Assembly (NCBI GenBank): GCA_964452775.1
Contig: CAYVQP010000002.1
Span: 115,916-179,915 of the forward strand
From: JACKCB01 sp964452775
GTDB taxonomy: Bacteria > Chloroflexota > Anaerolineae > Promineifilales > Promineifilaceae
Reading direction: 5' to 3'
DNA: 64,000 bases
The position numbers and the translations under genes are program-made. The notes under the pieces are model-generated. The model had not been told where the DNA came from. It saw nothing but the letters and a program-made list of their open reading frames with translations, and did no database searches. Positions 50,689 through 60,090 of the stretch are shown one piece after another. Each line of letters begins with the position of its first letter. Within the stretch, counting starts at the first letter, position 1.

Positions 50689-51162
50689 ATGGATGATACG
50701 GATCGGGCATTGCTGCGACATTTGCAGGCCGATGCTCGTCTAAGCAACGCGGAGTTGGCCCGGCGGGTGAATCTGTCCGCACCGGGGTTGCAGAAACGCA
50801 TCCGTAAGTTGGAGGAGAGTGGGGTCATTGACCAGTACGTGACCCTGGTAGACCGTGAAGCCCTCGGCTATGACATGCTCTGCTTCATTCAGGTTACCCT
50901 GCAGCGCCACGAGCCGGAGGCCATTGGCCGCTTCCGGGAGCTGGTCAGAGGGATGCCTGAGGTGCTGGAATGCTATCACGTTACCGGGGAGTACGATTAC
51001 ATGCTCAAAGTGGTAGTCCGCAATCGAAAACACCTGGAGACTTTCCTGGTTGAAACATTGACGCCGGTGCCGGCGATGGACAAGATCCGCACAAGCCTGG
51101 TGCTGAGCCAGATCAAGTGTACGACCGCATTGCCGATCGAAATGAACGGTAGCGCCCAATAA
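50689..51162 (+). CDS. Lrp/AsnC-family transcriptional regulator
   Basis: A 157-residue regulator with an N-terminal winged helix-turn-helix ('LSNAELARRVNLSAPGLQKRIRKLEESGVI', about 17-47) and a C-terminal ligand-binding RAM domain ('YHVTGEYDYMLKVVVRN', about 100-120). Lrp-type proteins sense amino acids and control their metabolism. It has its own strong promoter and lies 63 bases before the aminotransferase gene, so tyrosine or another aromatic amino acid is a reasonable guess for the ligand. Length is normal. Confidence 0.93.
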   Translation: MDDTDRALLRHLQADARLSNAELARRVNLSAPGLQKRIRKLEESGVIDQYVTLVDREALGYDMLCFIQVTLQRHEPEAIGRFRELVRGMPEVLECYHVTGEYDYMLKVVVRNRKHLETFLVETLTPVPAMDKIRTSLVLSQIKCTTALPIEMNGSAQ

Positions 51163-51225
51163 TCGAATGAAGCAATAACGAACCTTTCCTAGGCGAATTG
51201 CTGAGCGTCGAATGCGAGGATATGA

Positions 51226-52452
51226 ATGACTCTGACCACCGCTGAAATGAAGCCGTATACAGCCGAGAACCCCAGCGAAGTCTGCCTGGCGGAATGGGCC
51301 AGACATCTGGAGCGTTCGATGTTGCGCAAGCTGATCGGCGTGATCGCGCAACCCGGCGTGCTCTCATTTGCCGGCGGTCTGCCCGCTCCGGAGCTGTTTC
51401 CAACGCAAGAGTTTGGGGATGCCGTGGCCGGCGTGCTGGCCACTGACCCCCGCGCGCTGCAATACGGCCCGCCGCTGCCGGAGTTGAAATCGCAAATCGT
51501 GGAGCTGATGGCTCGCCGGGGGCTGACCTGCCGCGAGGAAGAGATCATCATTACCACCGGCGCGCAGCAGGCGCTGAACATTATTTCACAGCTACTGCTC
51601 GATCCCGGCGGCGAAGTGCTGCTGGAGGAAATGGTGTACAGCGGGATTCAGCAGGCGGTTGCGCCGCTGCGGCCGTGCATCCTGCCGGTGGCTACCGACC
51701 TGCAGCGCGGCATTGACCTGGAGGCCGTCGCCGATTTACTGGCTGCCGGACATCAGCCGGCCTTCATGTACGCCATCCCCGATTCGCACAATCCGATGGG
51801 CGTGAGCATGGGGCGCGCTCAGCGAGAGCGTTTGGTTGCCCTGGCTGCCGGCTACGGGACGCCCATTATTGAAGACGATCCCTATGGCTTCCTCTCCTTT
51901 GACGGCGCTACCCTGCCGCCGCTGCGCTCGCTGAATAGCGACTGGGTCTTTTACGTCGGCTCATTCTCGAAGATCATCGCCCCGGCCTTGCGCCTGGGCT
52001 GGATCGTCGCGCCCGCGCATTTGCTGCACAAGCTGACCGTGATCAAGGAGGCCGGCGACCTGGAGTCTTCCGCGTTTACCCAACGAGTGGTCGCGGCATA
52101 CATTCGCACCGGGCGCTTGCCGGCGCACATCGATCGCTTGCGCAATGAATACCGCTGTCGCCGGGACGCCATGCTGAGCGCACTGGCGGCGAACTTCCCC
52201 GAGAATGTGCGCTGGACGAATCCGGCGGGCGGGATGTTCATCTGGGTCGAGTTGCCGGAGTATGTTGATAGCGTCTATCTGTTGGAGGCCTCGCTGGCGC
52301 GTGAGAATATCGCTTTTGTGCCTGGGGCTGCGTTTGCTGTGCCGGGACATGATGCCGGACATTGCCTGCGCTTGAGCTTTTCGAACGTTTCAACGGAGCG
52401 AATTTCGGACGGCATTGCGCGGCTGGCAAGCGTTATCAAGGAGTTTGTGTAG
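51226..52452 (+). CDS. PLP-dependent aminotransferase (class I/II)
   Basis: A 408-residue fold-type I aminotransferase like the 2-aminoadipate/aromatic group. Features: 'GVLSFAGGLPAPELFP' near the N-terminus, 'ITTGAQQALNIISQLLLDPG', 'YAIPDSHNPMGVSM', 'IEDDPYGFLSF' (Asp that binds the pyridine nitrogen) and the Schiff-base Lys in 'YVGSFSKIIAPALRLGW'. GCGAGGA precedes the ATG. It stands before HPPD and homogentisate dioxygenase, so it is probably the tyrosine (or other aromatic) aminotransferase that makes 4-hydroxyphenylpyruvate. Substrate is inferred from context. Confidence 0.9.
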   Translation: MTLTTAEMKPYTAENPSEVCLAEWARHLERSMLRKLIGVIAQPGVLSFAGGLPAPELFPTQEFGDAVAGVLATDPRALQYGPPLPELKSQIVELMARRGLTCREEEIIITTGAQQALNIISQLLLDPGGEVLLEEMVYSGIQQAVAPLRPCILPVATDLQRGIDLEAVADLLAAGHQPAFMYAIPDSHNPMGVSMGRAQRERLVALAAGYGTPIIEDDPYGFLSFDGATLPPLRSLNSDWVFYVGSFSKIIAPALRLGWIVAPAHLLHKLTVIKEAGDLESSAFTQRVVAAYIRTGRLPAHIDRLRNEYRCRRDAMLSALAANFPENVRWTNPAGGMFIWVELPEYVDSVYLLEASLARENIAFVPGAAFAVPGHDAGHCLRLSFSNVSTERISDGIARLASVIKEFV

Positions 52453-52496
52453 CCGGCATTAGGCAGTTGGCCGGCGGTAATGCAGGAGGTGTTTGC

Positions 52497-53603
52497 ATGA
52501 GCGAAGATTTCTTACCCATCAAATCAGTTGACCACGTGGAACTATATGTGGGTAATGCCAAGCAGGCGGCGCACTTCTATCGCACCGGCTTCGGCTTTGT
52601 GAACAGCGCATATAGCGGCCTGGAAACGGGGAACCGGCAGCGCGCGTCCTATGTGATGGAACAGGGCAAGATCCGGCTGGTGCTCTCCACTCCATTTGGG
52701 CCGGATAACGCCATGGCCCGCCATATCCACCTGCATGGAGACGGCGTCGGCGTGATTGCTCTGGGGGTTGATGACGCCGCCCGTTCCTATGTCGAAGCGA
52801 CGAAGCGCGGGGCGACGGGCGCAGTCCCGCCGGCTCAGGAAGAAGATGAGCATGGCGTTTATCGCTATTCTGCTATCCACGCATACGGCGATACCCTGAT
52901 CAAGTTTGTCGAGCGCAACGATTATCGGGGATCATTCGCGCCGGGATACGTCGCCCGCTCCTCGTCGAATGGTCACAATAGCCGGCATAAGGGCATCGGG
53001 CTGGGCCATATTGACCATATCGTGGGTAATGTCGAGCTAGGAGCGATGAACCGTTGGGTCGAGTTTTTCGCGCATACGATGGGCTTCAGCCAGCTGGTGC
53101 ACTTCGACGATCAGGACATCTCCACGGAGTATTCAGCGTTGATGTCCAAGGTCATGCAGGATGGCTCAGGCAAAGTGAAGTTCCCGATCAATGAGCCGGC
53201 GGAGGGCAAGAGGAAGTCCCAAATACAGGAATATCTCGATTACTATCACGGCCCCGGCGCGCAACACCTGGCCCTGTCCACCGGCGACATTATTGAAACG
53301 GTGACCGCTTTGCGCGACAATGGAATCGAGTTTCTGCGCGTACCCCGAGCCTATTACGACTCGCTGCAAGAGCGAATTGGCGCAATTGATGAGCCGGTCG
53401 AAAGGCTGGCGGAGTTAGGCATACTGGTAGACCGGGATGAAGAAGGTTACCTGCTGCAGATCTTCAGCAAGCCGGTGCAGGACCGGCCCACTCTGTTCTT
53501 CGAGATTATAGAGCGACATGGATCGCGCGGCTTCGGCAAGGGTAACTTCAAAGCCCTGTTCGAATCGATTGAGCGCGAGCAAGCGCTGCGCGGTAATTTG
53601 TAA
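52497..53603 (+). CDS. hppD: 4-hydroxyphenylpyruvate dioxygenase
   Basis: A 368-residue non-heme iron dioxygenase converting 4-hydroxyphenylpyruvate to homogentisate. Two vicinal-oxygen-chelate halves are visible ('SVDHVELYVGNAKQAAHFY' and 'HIDHIVGNVELGAMNRWVEFF'). The iron ligands are the His of 'IDHIV', the His of 'GAQHLALST' and the Glu of 'LFFEIIER'. The start ATG 52497 has GGAGGTG upstream; an earlier in-frame start would overlap the aminotransferase gene and lacks a site. It lies between the aminotransferase and homogentisate dioxygenase, as expected for tyrosine breakdown. Confidence 0.95.
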   Translation: MSEDFLPIKSVDHVELYVGNAKQAAHFYRTGFGFVNSAYSGLETGNRQRASYVMEQGKIRLVLSTPFGPDNAMARHIHLHGDGVGVIALGVDDAARSYVEATKRGATGAVPPAQEEDEHGVYRYSAIHAYGDTLIKFVERNDYRGSFAPGYVARSSSNGHNSRHKGIGLGHIDHIVGNVELGAMNRWVEFFAHTMGFSQLVHFDDQDISTEYSALMSKVMQDGSGKVKFPINEPAEGKRKSQIQEYLDYYHGPGAQHLALSTGDIIETVTALRDNGIEFLRVPRAYYDSLQERIGAIDEPVERLAELGILVDRDEEGYLLQIFSKPVQDRPTLFFEIIERHGSRGFGKGNFKALFESIEREQALRGNL

Positions 53604-53632
53604 GCCGCGGCCGGCGTAAGGAGATAAGTAAG

Positions 53633-54805
53633 ATGAGCTACTACTATCGACTTGGCGACATTCCCCACAAGCGACACACCCAGTACCGGCAGCCGGACGG
53701 CTCACTCTATCACGAAGAAGTGATGGGCATACACGGCTTTGCCGGCATCCAGTCCATTCTCTATCATCGCTGTCCGCCCACGCAAATCCAGCGGGTGTTG
53801 GGTAGCGAGCCGGTGTGCATCGAATATGAGGACGCCGGCATGCTGCGCCCGCGCCACTTGCTTTCCGCCGAGCTACCTGCCGGCGGCGACCTGATCTCGG
53901 CCACGATCCCGCTGATGGGCAACAATGACGTGGTGGTTTCCGTTTCTCGGCCCGACCGGGCCATGGGATACTGGTACAAGTTCGCGCACGGCGACTACGT
54001 CTATTTTGTGCACGAAGGAACCGGCGTTATGGAAACCCAATTCGGGTTGCTGCGTTACCGGCCGGGGGATTACATTGTCCTCCCGACCGGCGTCATCTGG
54101 CGGCTCGTGCCGGACGGGGACGTTCCTCAGCGCTTTCTGGTGGTGGAAGCATACGGGCACATCGAGCCTCCCAAGCGCTACATCAACTATTATGGTCAGT
54201 TCCTGGAGAACTCGCCCTACTGCGAGCGCGATATCCGGCCGCCGGATGAGCTGGTCTCTTCCCACGAGCGAGGATCGTTTGAGGTGCGCGTGCAATCTCG
54301 GGGCGTAATCACCCGCTTCGAATATGAACATCATCCCCTGGATGTGGTGGGTTGGGATGGTCACTTGTGGCCCTTTGCCTTCAACATTGAGGACTTCGAG
54401 CCAATTACTGGGCGCGTGCACCAGCCGCCGCCGGTACACCAGACCTTTGACGGCCCCGGCTTCGTTCTGTGCTCCTTTGTGCCGCGTCTCTTCGACTATC
54501 ATCCGCTGGCGATCCCGGCCCCATACAACCATTCCAATGTTGACTCGGATGAGGTGCTCTACTATGTGGCCGGCGACTTCATGTCGCGCAAGGGCATTGA
54601 ATGGGCGTCCTTCACCATTCATCCTAACGGGATTCCGCACGGGCCACACCCCGGCACCTACGAAGGCTCCATCGGCAAGGAAAGGACCGAGGAGCTGGCG
54701 GTGATGATTGATACTTTCCGGCCGCTGCGTTTGACCAAACGGGCGCGCGAGCTGGAGGACGAAGCGTATGTGTATAGCTGGCTGCCGGAGCGTCACAAAT
54801 CGTGA
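53633..54805 (+). CDS. hmgA: Homogentisate 1,2-dioxygenase
   Basis: A 390-residue cupin-fold iron enzyme opening the homogentisate ring to maleylacetoacetate. The N-terminal 'YYYRLGDIPHKRHTQYRQPDG' is typical, as are 'YNHSNVDSDEVLYYVAGDF' and 'TIHPNGIPHGPHPG', which hold the iron-binding His and Glu residues. It has GGAGAT before the ATG and follows HPPD by 29 bases. Its stop overlaps the GTG start of the flavin reductase-like gene. Slightly shorter than the eukaryotic enzymes, like many bacterial ones. Confidence 0.92.
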   Translation: MSYYYRLGDIPHKRHTQYRQPDGSLYHEEVMGIHGFAGIQSILYHRCPPTQIQRVLGSEPVCIEYEDAGMLRPRHLLSAELPAGGDLISATIPLMGNNDVVVSVSRPDRAMGYWYKFAHGDYVYFVHEGTGVMETQFGLLRYRPGDYIVLPTGVIWRLVPDGDVPQRFLVVEAYGHIEPPKRYINYYGQFLENSPYCERDIRPPDELVSSHERGSFEVRVQSRGVITRFEYEHHPLDVVGWDGHLWPFAFNIEDFEPITGRVHQPPPVHQTFDGPGFVLCSFVPRLFDYHPLAIPAPYNHSNVDSDEVLYYVAGDFMSRKGIEWASFTIHPNGIPHGPHPGTYEGSIGKERTEELAVMIDTFRPLRLTKRARELEDEAYVYSWLPERHKS

Positions 54806-55422
54806 TCCTGAAGCCGGAAGAGATAGCGCGCAAAGATAGCTACAAATTGCTAATTGGATCGGTTCTGCCGCGTCCCATCGCCTGGGTCAGTACGGTGAGC
54901 GCCGATGGCAGGTTGAATCTGGCGCCGTTCTCCTATTTCACCATCGTTTGTCCACATCCGATGACGCTGCTCTTTTGCCCCGGCGTTCACCCCGACGGGC
55001 GCAAGAAGGATACCTGGCGCAACATCGAGCAGGTGCCGGAGTTCGTGATAAACCTGACCAATGAGGAAACCGCCGAACGGATGAACCTGTCGGCCACCTT
55101 GTTGCCGGCGGGTGAGTCCGAGTTTGAGTGGGCGGGGGTGACTCCGATTGCCAGCGAGACGATCCGAGCGCCGCGTGTGGCCGAGGCGCCTATCTCATTC
55201 GAGTGCCGGCTGCGCGAGATTGTGGTGATTAGCGAAAGTCCGGGGGGAGGGGCAGCCATCTTTGGTGAAGTGCAGTGCATTCACATTCGCGATGATGTGT
55301 ATCAGGACGGCTATGTCTTGTTGGAGAAGTATAGACCTATCGGCAGACTCGCCGGGGCCGGCTACACGCGGGTTACAGACACGTTCGAGATGCATCGGGT
55401 TCCGCCACCCTCACCCGGCTGA
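54802..55422 (+). CDS. Flavin reductase-like (FMN-binding split barrel) protein
   Basis: A 206-residue protein of the flavin reductase domain family. 'LIGSVLPRPIAWVSTVSADGRLNLAPFSYF' at residues 13-42 and 'NIEQVPEFVINLTNEE' are typical. Such proteins reduce FMN or serve as FMN-binding oxidoreductases. It uses a GTG start overlapping the hmgA stop (GTGA), so it is coupled to tyrosine catabolism. Neither maleylacetoacetate isomerase nor fumarylacetoacetase follows, so the lower pathway genes must be elsewhere or replaced. Its own role in the pathway is unknown. Confidence 0.88.
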   Translation: MILKPEEIARKDSYKLLIGSVLPRPIAWVSTVSADGRLNLAPFSYFTIVCPHPMTLLFCPGVHPDGRKKDTWRNIEQVPEFVINLTNEETAERMNLSATLLPAGESEFEWAGVTPIASETIRAPRVAEAPISFECRLREIVVISESPGGGAAIFGEVQCIHIRDDVYQDGYVLLEKYRPIGRLAGAGYTRVTDTFEMHRVPPPSPG

Positions 55423-55511
55423 TTCCGCCGCGACAAGCAACCATCTCAAGTGTCGCGCCGGGGACCGCCGGCACATCCCCAGAAGAAGCAGAATATGAGC
55501 TATAATTGATT

Positions 55512-55547
55512 TCCGGCGCGGGGCAGGCTCCTTGCCCCTGCGCCGGA
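55512..55547 (+). other. Strong hairpin in the aconitase leader
   Basis: TCCGGCGCGGGGCA pairs with TGCCCC-T-GCGCCGGA (14 bp, one bulged base) around a 7-base loop. TATAAT lies at 55501-55506, just before it, and the aconitase ATG 37 bases after it. It has no T-run, so it is more likely a leader structure than a terminator. Confidence 0.45.
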
Positions 55548-55583
55548 CCCTATACGTGTTGATTGGATGCCTAGAGGTGAAGT

Positions 55584-58286
55584 ATGAGTACGCACAATCA
55601 TTTTGGCGCTTACGTCCCGTTGCCGGGGATGGACGGCGTTTACTATTATCGCCTGAGCAAACTGCAAGAGGACGGCATCGTTCAATTAGACCGGTTGCCA
55701 TTTTCAATCCGAATCCTGTTGGAGTCGCTGCTGCGAAATTGTGACGGCTACCTGGTGCAACCGGCGGATGTAGTGGATCTGGCTAATTGGAGCGCGCAAG
55801 CTACATCGGACAGGGAGATCGCCTTCAAGCCGGGGCGGGTCATTTTGCAGGATTTCACCGGCGTGCCGGCGGTCGTTGATCTGGCGGCATTGCGCTCCGC
55901 CATGGCGCGGTTGGGCGGCGACCCGGAGAAGATCAACCCGCGCGTGCCGGTCGATCTGGTGATCGATCACTCCGTGCAAGTGGACGCTTTCGGCTCCGCA
56001 ATGGCGCTACTCTACAACGCCGAGAAGGAGTTCGAGCGTAACCGCGAGCGATATGAGTTCCTCAAGTGGGGCCAATTGGCCTTCGACAATTTCCAGGTAG
56101 TGCCGCCGGCTTCGGGCATCGTGCACCAGGTGAACCTCGAATACCTGGCCCAGGTGGTGATGACGCAGCCCGGCGGGGAAGGGGTCATTGCCTTTCCGGA
56201 TAGCCTGGTTGGAACTGATTCCCACACGACCATGATCAACGGCCTGGGGGTGTTGGGTTGGGGCGTCGGCGGCATTGAGGCGGAGGCGGCTATGTTGGGG
56301 CAGCCGATCTACATGCTGACGCCGGATGTGGTTGGTTTCAGGCTGTCGGGCGCTCTGCCGGAAGGGGCTACCGCGACGGACATGGTGCTGGTGGTAACGG
56401 AGATGCTTCGCTCTCGTGGGGTCGTGGGTAAGTTTGTGGAGTTTTATGGCCCCGGCATGAAGTCCATCAGTTTGCCGGATCGGGCAACAATTGCCAACAT
56501 GGCCCCGGAGTATGGGGCGACAATGGGCTTCTTCCCGGTTGACGAGGAGACATTGGCCTATTTGCGGCGTACCGGCCGCTCTGAAGCGCTGATTTCAATG
56601 ATTGATCGTTACATGCGGGAACAGAGCCTGTTCTATCATGCCGGCACGCCCGATCCCGAATATTCAGACTACCTGTCGCTGGATCTTGGGGACGTGCAGC
56701 CAAGCCTGGCTGGCCCCCTACGCCCGCAAGACCGCATCCCCCTGGCGGAGATGAAAACCGCCTTTCAGAAGGCCCTGACAGCGCCAGTCTCCAAACGCGG
56801 ATATGAGTTATCCGCCGCAGACCTGCAGCGCACGGCCGTTGTGTCTAACGGCCATCCAATTGAGATCGGTCACGGGGCGGTCGTTATTGCCGCTATTACC
56901 AGCTGCACCAATACCTCGAACCCCAGCGTGATGCTGGCTGCCGGCTTACTCGCCAAGAAGGCGGTGGAAAGGGGTCTGCACGCCTCGCCCTATGTGAAGA
57001 CCAGTATGGCCCCCGGCTCAAAAGTGGTCACCGATTATCTGGCGCAGGCGGGATTGACGCCATATCTGGAGCAACTCGGCTTTTACACGGTGGGTTATGG
57101 CTGTACGACCTGCATCGGCAACTCCGGCCCATTGCCGCCGGAGGTTGCACAGGCGGTAACGGACGGAGACCTGATTGCCGCTGCTGTGCTTAGCGGCAAT
57201 CGCAACTTTGCCGGCCGGGTGCACCCGCAAGTGCGGGCTAACTTCCTGGCTTCGCCGCCCCTGGTCGTGGCCTATGCACTGGCGGGCACCACGAACATTG
57301 ATCTGTTGAACGAGCCGTTGGGCGCCGGCACTGACGGCCGGCCGGTGTACTTGCGCGAGATCTGGCCGACGAACGCCGAGATTAAGGATGCCGTAAGCCG
57401 GGCGATTACGCCGGAGATGTACCACAAAGAATACGGTCACATCTATGACTCCAATGAGACCTGGAACGCCATTCCGGCCGGCGGAGGCGAGCTCTACGAT
57501 TGGGACCCCAACTCCACGTATATTCAGGAACCACCCTTCTTTGTGGACCTCACGCCGGAGGTGTTGCCGATCACTGACATTGTTGACGCCCGGGTGCTGG
57601 TGAAGGTGGGTGACTCCATCACGACGGACCACATCTCGCCGGCCGGCTCGATCTCCCGCACCAGCCCGGCGGGCAAGTATCTGATTGAGCACGGAGTGCA
57701 GCCGGTCATGTTCAACTCTTACGGCTCGCGCCGGGGCAACGACCGGGTAATGACCCGCGGCACGTTCGCCAACATCCGCCTACGAAATGAGATGGCCCCC
57801 GGTACGGAAGGGGGCTGGACGACCTACCTGCCCACCGGTGAGGTGATGACCATATTTGACGCTTCGGTGCAGTACAAGGCGACCAATACGCCGCTGGTGG
57901 TGTTGGCCGGGAATGACTACGGAATGGGCAGCTCACGCGATTGGGCGGCGAAAGGCGCGTTGCTGCTGGGGATTAAAATGGTAATTGCTGAAAGCTACGA
58001 ACGCATCCATCGCAGCAACCTGGTGGGTATGGGTGTGCTGCCGTTGCAATTTATGCCGGGCGAAAGCGCTGCTTCCCTGGGACTGGACGGCAGCGAGCGC
58101 TTCTCAACGGTGGCGCTGAATGATGCGCTACAGCCCCGGCAAGAGGTCACCGTGCGCGCCGTGCGGGCGGACGGCAGCGAGTTGGAGTTTACGACCATTT
58201 GCCGGATTGATACGCCGGTGGAGGTGGACTACTATCGAAACGGCGGCATTCTGCATACTGTGTTACGACAGTTTCTGCGGGAATAG
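55584..58286 (+). CDS. acnA: Aconitate hydratase A
   Basis: A 900-residue AcnA/IRP-type aconitase, interconverting citrate and isocitrate in the TCA cycle. The 4Fe-4S ligands are the Cys of 'ITSCTNTSNP' and the two of 'GYGCTTCIGNSG'. 'SLVGTDSHTTMINGLGVLGWGVGGIEAEA' and the swivel domain 'VLAGNDYGMGSSRDWAAKG' are also clear. The ATG has AGAGGTGA upstream. Length is as expected. IRP-type aconitases can bind RNA when apo; the hairpin in its own leader invites that comparison, but nothing proves it. Confidence 0.97.
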   Translation: MSTHNHFGAYVPLPGMDGVYYYRLSKLQEDGIVQLDRLPFSIRILLESLLRNCDGYLVQPADVVDLANWSAQATSDREIAFKPGRVILQDFTGVPAVVDLAALRSAMARLGGDPEKINPRVPVDLVIDHSVQVDAFGSAMALLYNAEKEFERNRERYEFLKWGQLAFDNFQVVPPASGIVHQVNLEYLAQVVMTQPGGEGVIAFPDSLVGTDSHTTMINGLGVLGWGVGGIEAEAAMLGQPIYMLTPDVVGFRLSGALPEGATATDMVLVVTEMLRSRGVVGKFVEFYGPGMKSISLPDRATIANMAPEYGATMGFFPVDEETLAYLRRTGRSEALISMIDRYMREQSLFYHAGTPDPEYSDYLSLDLGDVQPSLAGPLRPQDRIPLAEMKTAFQKALTAPVSKRGYELSAADLQRTAVVSNGHPIEIGHGAVVIAAITSCTNTSNPSVMLAAGLLAKKAVERGLHASPYVKTSMAPGSKVVTDYLAQAGLTPYLEQLGFYTVGYGCTTCIGNSGPLPPEVAQAVTDGDLIAAAVLSGNRNFAGRVHPQVRANFLASPPLVVAYALAGTTNIDLLNEPLGAGTDGRPVYLREIWPTNAEIKDAVSRAITPEMYHKEYGHIYDSNETWNAIPAGGGELYDWDPNSTYIQEPPFFVDLTPEVLPITDIVDARVLVKVGDSITTDHISPAGSISRTSPAGKYLIEHGVQPVMFNSYGSRRGNDRVMTRGTFANIRLRNEMAPGTEGGWTTYLPTGEVMTIFDASVQYKATNTPLVVLAGNDYGMGSSRDWAAKGALLLGIKMVIAESYERIHRSNLVGMGVLPLQFMPGESAASLGLDGSERFSTVALNDALQPRQEVTVRAVRADGSELEFTTICRIDTPVEVDYYRNGGILHTVLRQFLRE

Positions 58287-58385
58287 ACTCAAAGCCAACA
58301 TGCGCAATGCAGCCGGCGCACATGATCACTGCGCCGGCTGTTCTATTGTTGCTGCAATGGGCTTCGGGGAGGAATGCCTGCCGGC

Positions 58386-59210
58386 CTAAGCAGCTATTAA
58401 ATAGATGACCGTCAAGAACAATAAGAGGGCGAGGGCGACGATGACCCACTCCAGCCATTCTGTGCCGGAGCGAGTAGATTTGCTGGTTTCAACTCCGGCC
58501 ACGGCCCGGGGCGCGGCAACCGGCTGAGGTGTCGCCGGCGCAGCCGCTTCTTGCACCTGTGTCGCGTCAGTCTCCGCCCCTTCCTCGGTCATCGTGGCGA
58601 CCTCACCGGCTGCTTCAACTGCCGGTTCAGCCGGGACATCCTCGGTGCTCGCGGCCGCGGAAACTTCACCTTTCAACCAGTCGGGCACTTCCTCTTCTTG
58701 GCTGTCGAAGTCAAATGGGTCTGTATATGATTCGTCCGGCAACATCACTTCCGGCGGCGCATCATCCTCAGCCACGAAGGGTGAAGCAGCCAACAATTCT
58801 TCCGGCGCGTCCACCTGGATGTCCTTTGCCGGCCCGAACGACGGCGGAGTTGGTTGTTCGGCAACAATGGCCGTCTCCGGCATGGTTTCCACTACCGTAT
58901 CGGCAAGGTTTTCCTCATGTTCCAGGGCAGTTTTCTCAAGATCGGGCGCTTCTTCGAGGAAAGAGTCAGATTCCGGTCCGAGTTGGTCCAGTTCAGCCAG
59001 TTGCTGCCGGGCGGTTGCATTATCCGGATCCACGATCAGAGCGCGCTTCAGGAAGGTCTTCTTTTGCTCAACTGAACCGGCGGTCTGGCTAAGCAGGAGC
59101 CAGGCATCTACATCATTGGGATTGGCCTTGATTGCCTGGGCCAGCAAGACATGCGCCTCGCTCATATTGCCGGCTTCGATTGCCGCGGCTGCTTTCGCTA
59201 ATTGCTCCAT
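58386..59210 (-). CDS. TPR-containing tail-anchored membrane protein
   Basis: A 274-residue protein with about two tetratricopeptide-like repeats at the N-terminus ('AAAIEAGNMSEAHVLLAQAIKANPNDVDAW', 'FLKRALIVDPDNATARQQL'), a 130-residue acidic Ala/Glu/Pro-rich middle and a single membrane segment at the very C-terminus ('WVIVALALLLFLTVIYLIAA'). There is no signal peptide, so the TPR part is cytoplasmic. GGAGG is upstream of the ATG. TPRs mediate protein contacts; the partner is unknown. It converges on the aconitase gene. Confidence 0.75.
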   Translation of the reverse strand: MEQLAKAAAAIEAGNMSEAHVLLAQAIKANPNDVDAWLLLSQTAGSVEQKKTFLKRALIVDPDNATARQQLAELDQLGPESDSFLEEAPDLEKTALEHEENLADTVVETMPETAIVAEQPTPPSFGPAKDIQVDAPEELLAASPFVAEDDAPPEVMLPDESYTDPFDFDSQEEEVPDWLKGEVSAAASTEDVPAEPAVEAAGEVATMTEEGAETDATQVQEAAAPATPQPVAAPRAVAGVETSKSTRSGTEWLEWVIVALALLLFLTVIYLIAA

Positions 59211-59355
59211 CTCGTCCCACTACCTCCTCCTGACCGCAGGCCTGCTTTCAGCCGGCGAATCAGCGCCAGATGGTTGATTCCGTCGCGGCGCCCTTCAGCG
59301 TCAAGACGTAAGGTTGACATATTGTACTAGAGCGTGAATTTGGAGCAAAAATGAA

Positions 59356-60027
59356 CTACATCCCGGCCGGCGACAAGGGAGGCCGGCTGAGGACCCGTTC
59401 GTGGATCGGGCATTGATAGTCAAAATGAGCCTGGCATTGGGTAGCAATTTGCACGGGGATATGCACGCCCAGCGCTCGCAGTGAGCGCGCCAGGTGGCAA
59501 AGAGGCAGCCCCACAACGCCGGCATAGCAACCGCTCATCGAGGCCACGGGCTGAAACCAGGCGTGCTGTATGGCATATGCTCCGGCCTTATCCAGGGGAT
59601 CGCCGCTGGCGACATAGGCATCAATCTCGCCGTCGCTGTAGGCGCGCATGGGCACGTCTATGGTGACCAGATCGTCAACCGAGCGATTACCGGCTGTATC
59701 GAGCAATGCCAGCCCGGTGTGTACCTGGTGAGTTCTCCCCCGCAAGAGGCGTAGCATGCGCCGGGCATCCTCGGGATCGTGCGGCTTGTTGAGCATTTGT
59801 CCATCAATGCTCACGGTGGTATCCGCCGCCACAATGATTGCCGGCTCAGATATGGCGACCGACACCGCTCGCAGCTTCAGCCATGCAGTTTGGACAACAT
59901 TGATTGCCGGGTCCGGGTCAGTTACCTGATCTTCGTCAACATCCGCCGGCAAAAGTTCAAACGGCAGCCCGAGCAGGCGGATCAACTGTTGGCGCCTGGG
60001 TGACGCCGACGCCAATATATACTTCAT
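59356..60027 (-). CDS. Maf-family nucleoside triphosphate pyrophosphatase
   Basis: A 223-residue Maf protein, which hydrolyses non-canonical or excess nucleoside triphosphates (dTTP/UTP or m7GTP depending on subtype). The start ATG 60027 gives the standard 'YILASASPRRQQLIRLLGL' N-terminus; the open frame continues upstream through the ribosomal-operon terminator. 'VAADTTVSIDGQMLNKPHD' and 'GRTHQVHTGLAL' are typical, as is 'YAIQHAWFQPVASMSGCYAGVVGLPL'. It lies just downstream of the rplJL terminator. Confidence 0.93.
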   Translation of the reverse strand: MKYILASASPRRQQLIRLLGLPFELLPADVDEDQVTDPDPAINVVQTAWLKLRAVSVAISEPAIIVAADTTVSIDGQMLNKPHDPEDARRMLRLLRGRTHQVHTGLALLDTAGNRSVDDLVTIDVPMRAYSDGEIDAYVASGDPLDKAGAYAIQHAWFQPVASMSGCYAGVVGLPLCHLARSLRALGVHIPVQIATQCQAHFDYQCPIHERVLSRPPLSPAGM

Positions 60028-60029
60028 CA

Positions 60030-60071
60030 GAAACAGAAGACGGGACCAGCGCTGGAGCGCGTGGTCCCGTC
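60030..60071 (-). terminator. Intrinsic terminator of rplJL
   Basis: On the minus strand GACGGGACCA pairs with TGGTCCCGTC (10 bp, with a further small inner stem), followed by TTCTGTTTC. It lies 20 bases past the rplL stop and ends just before the Maf start codon. Confidence 0.8.
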
Positions 60072-60090
60072 CTAAGCTCAGCAAATTGCC

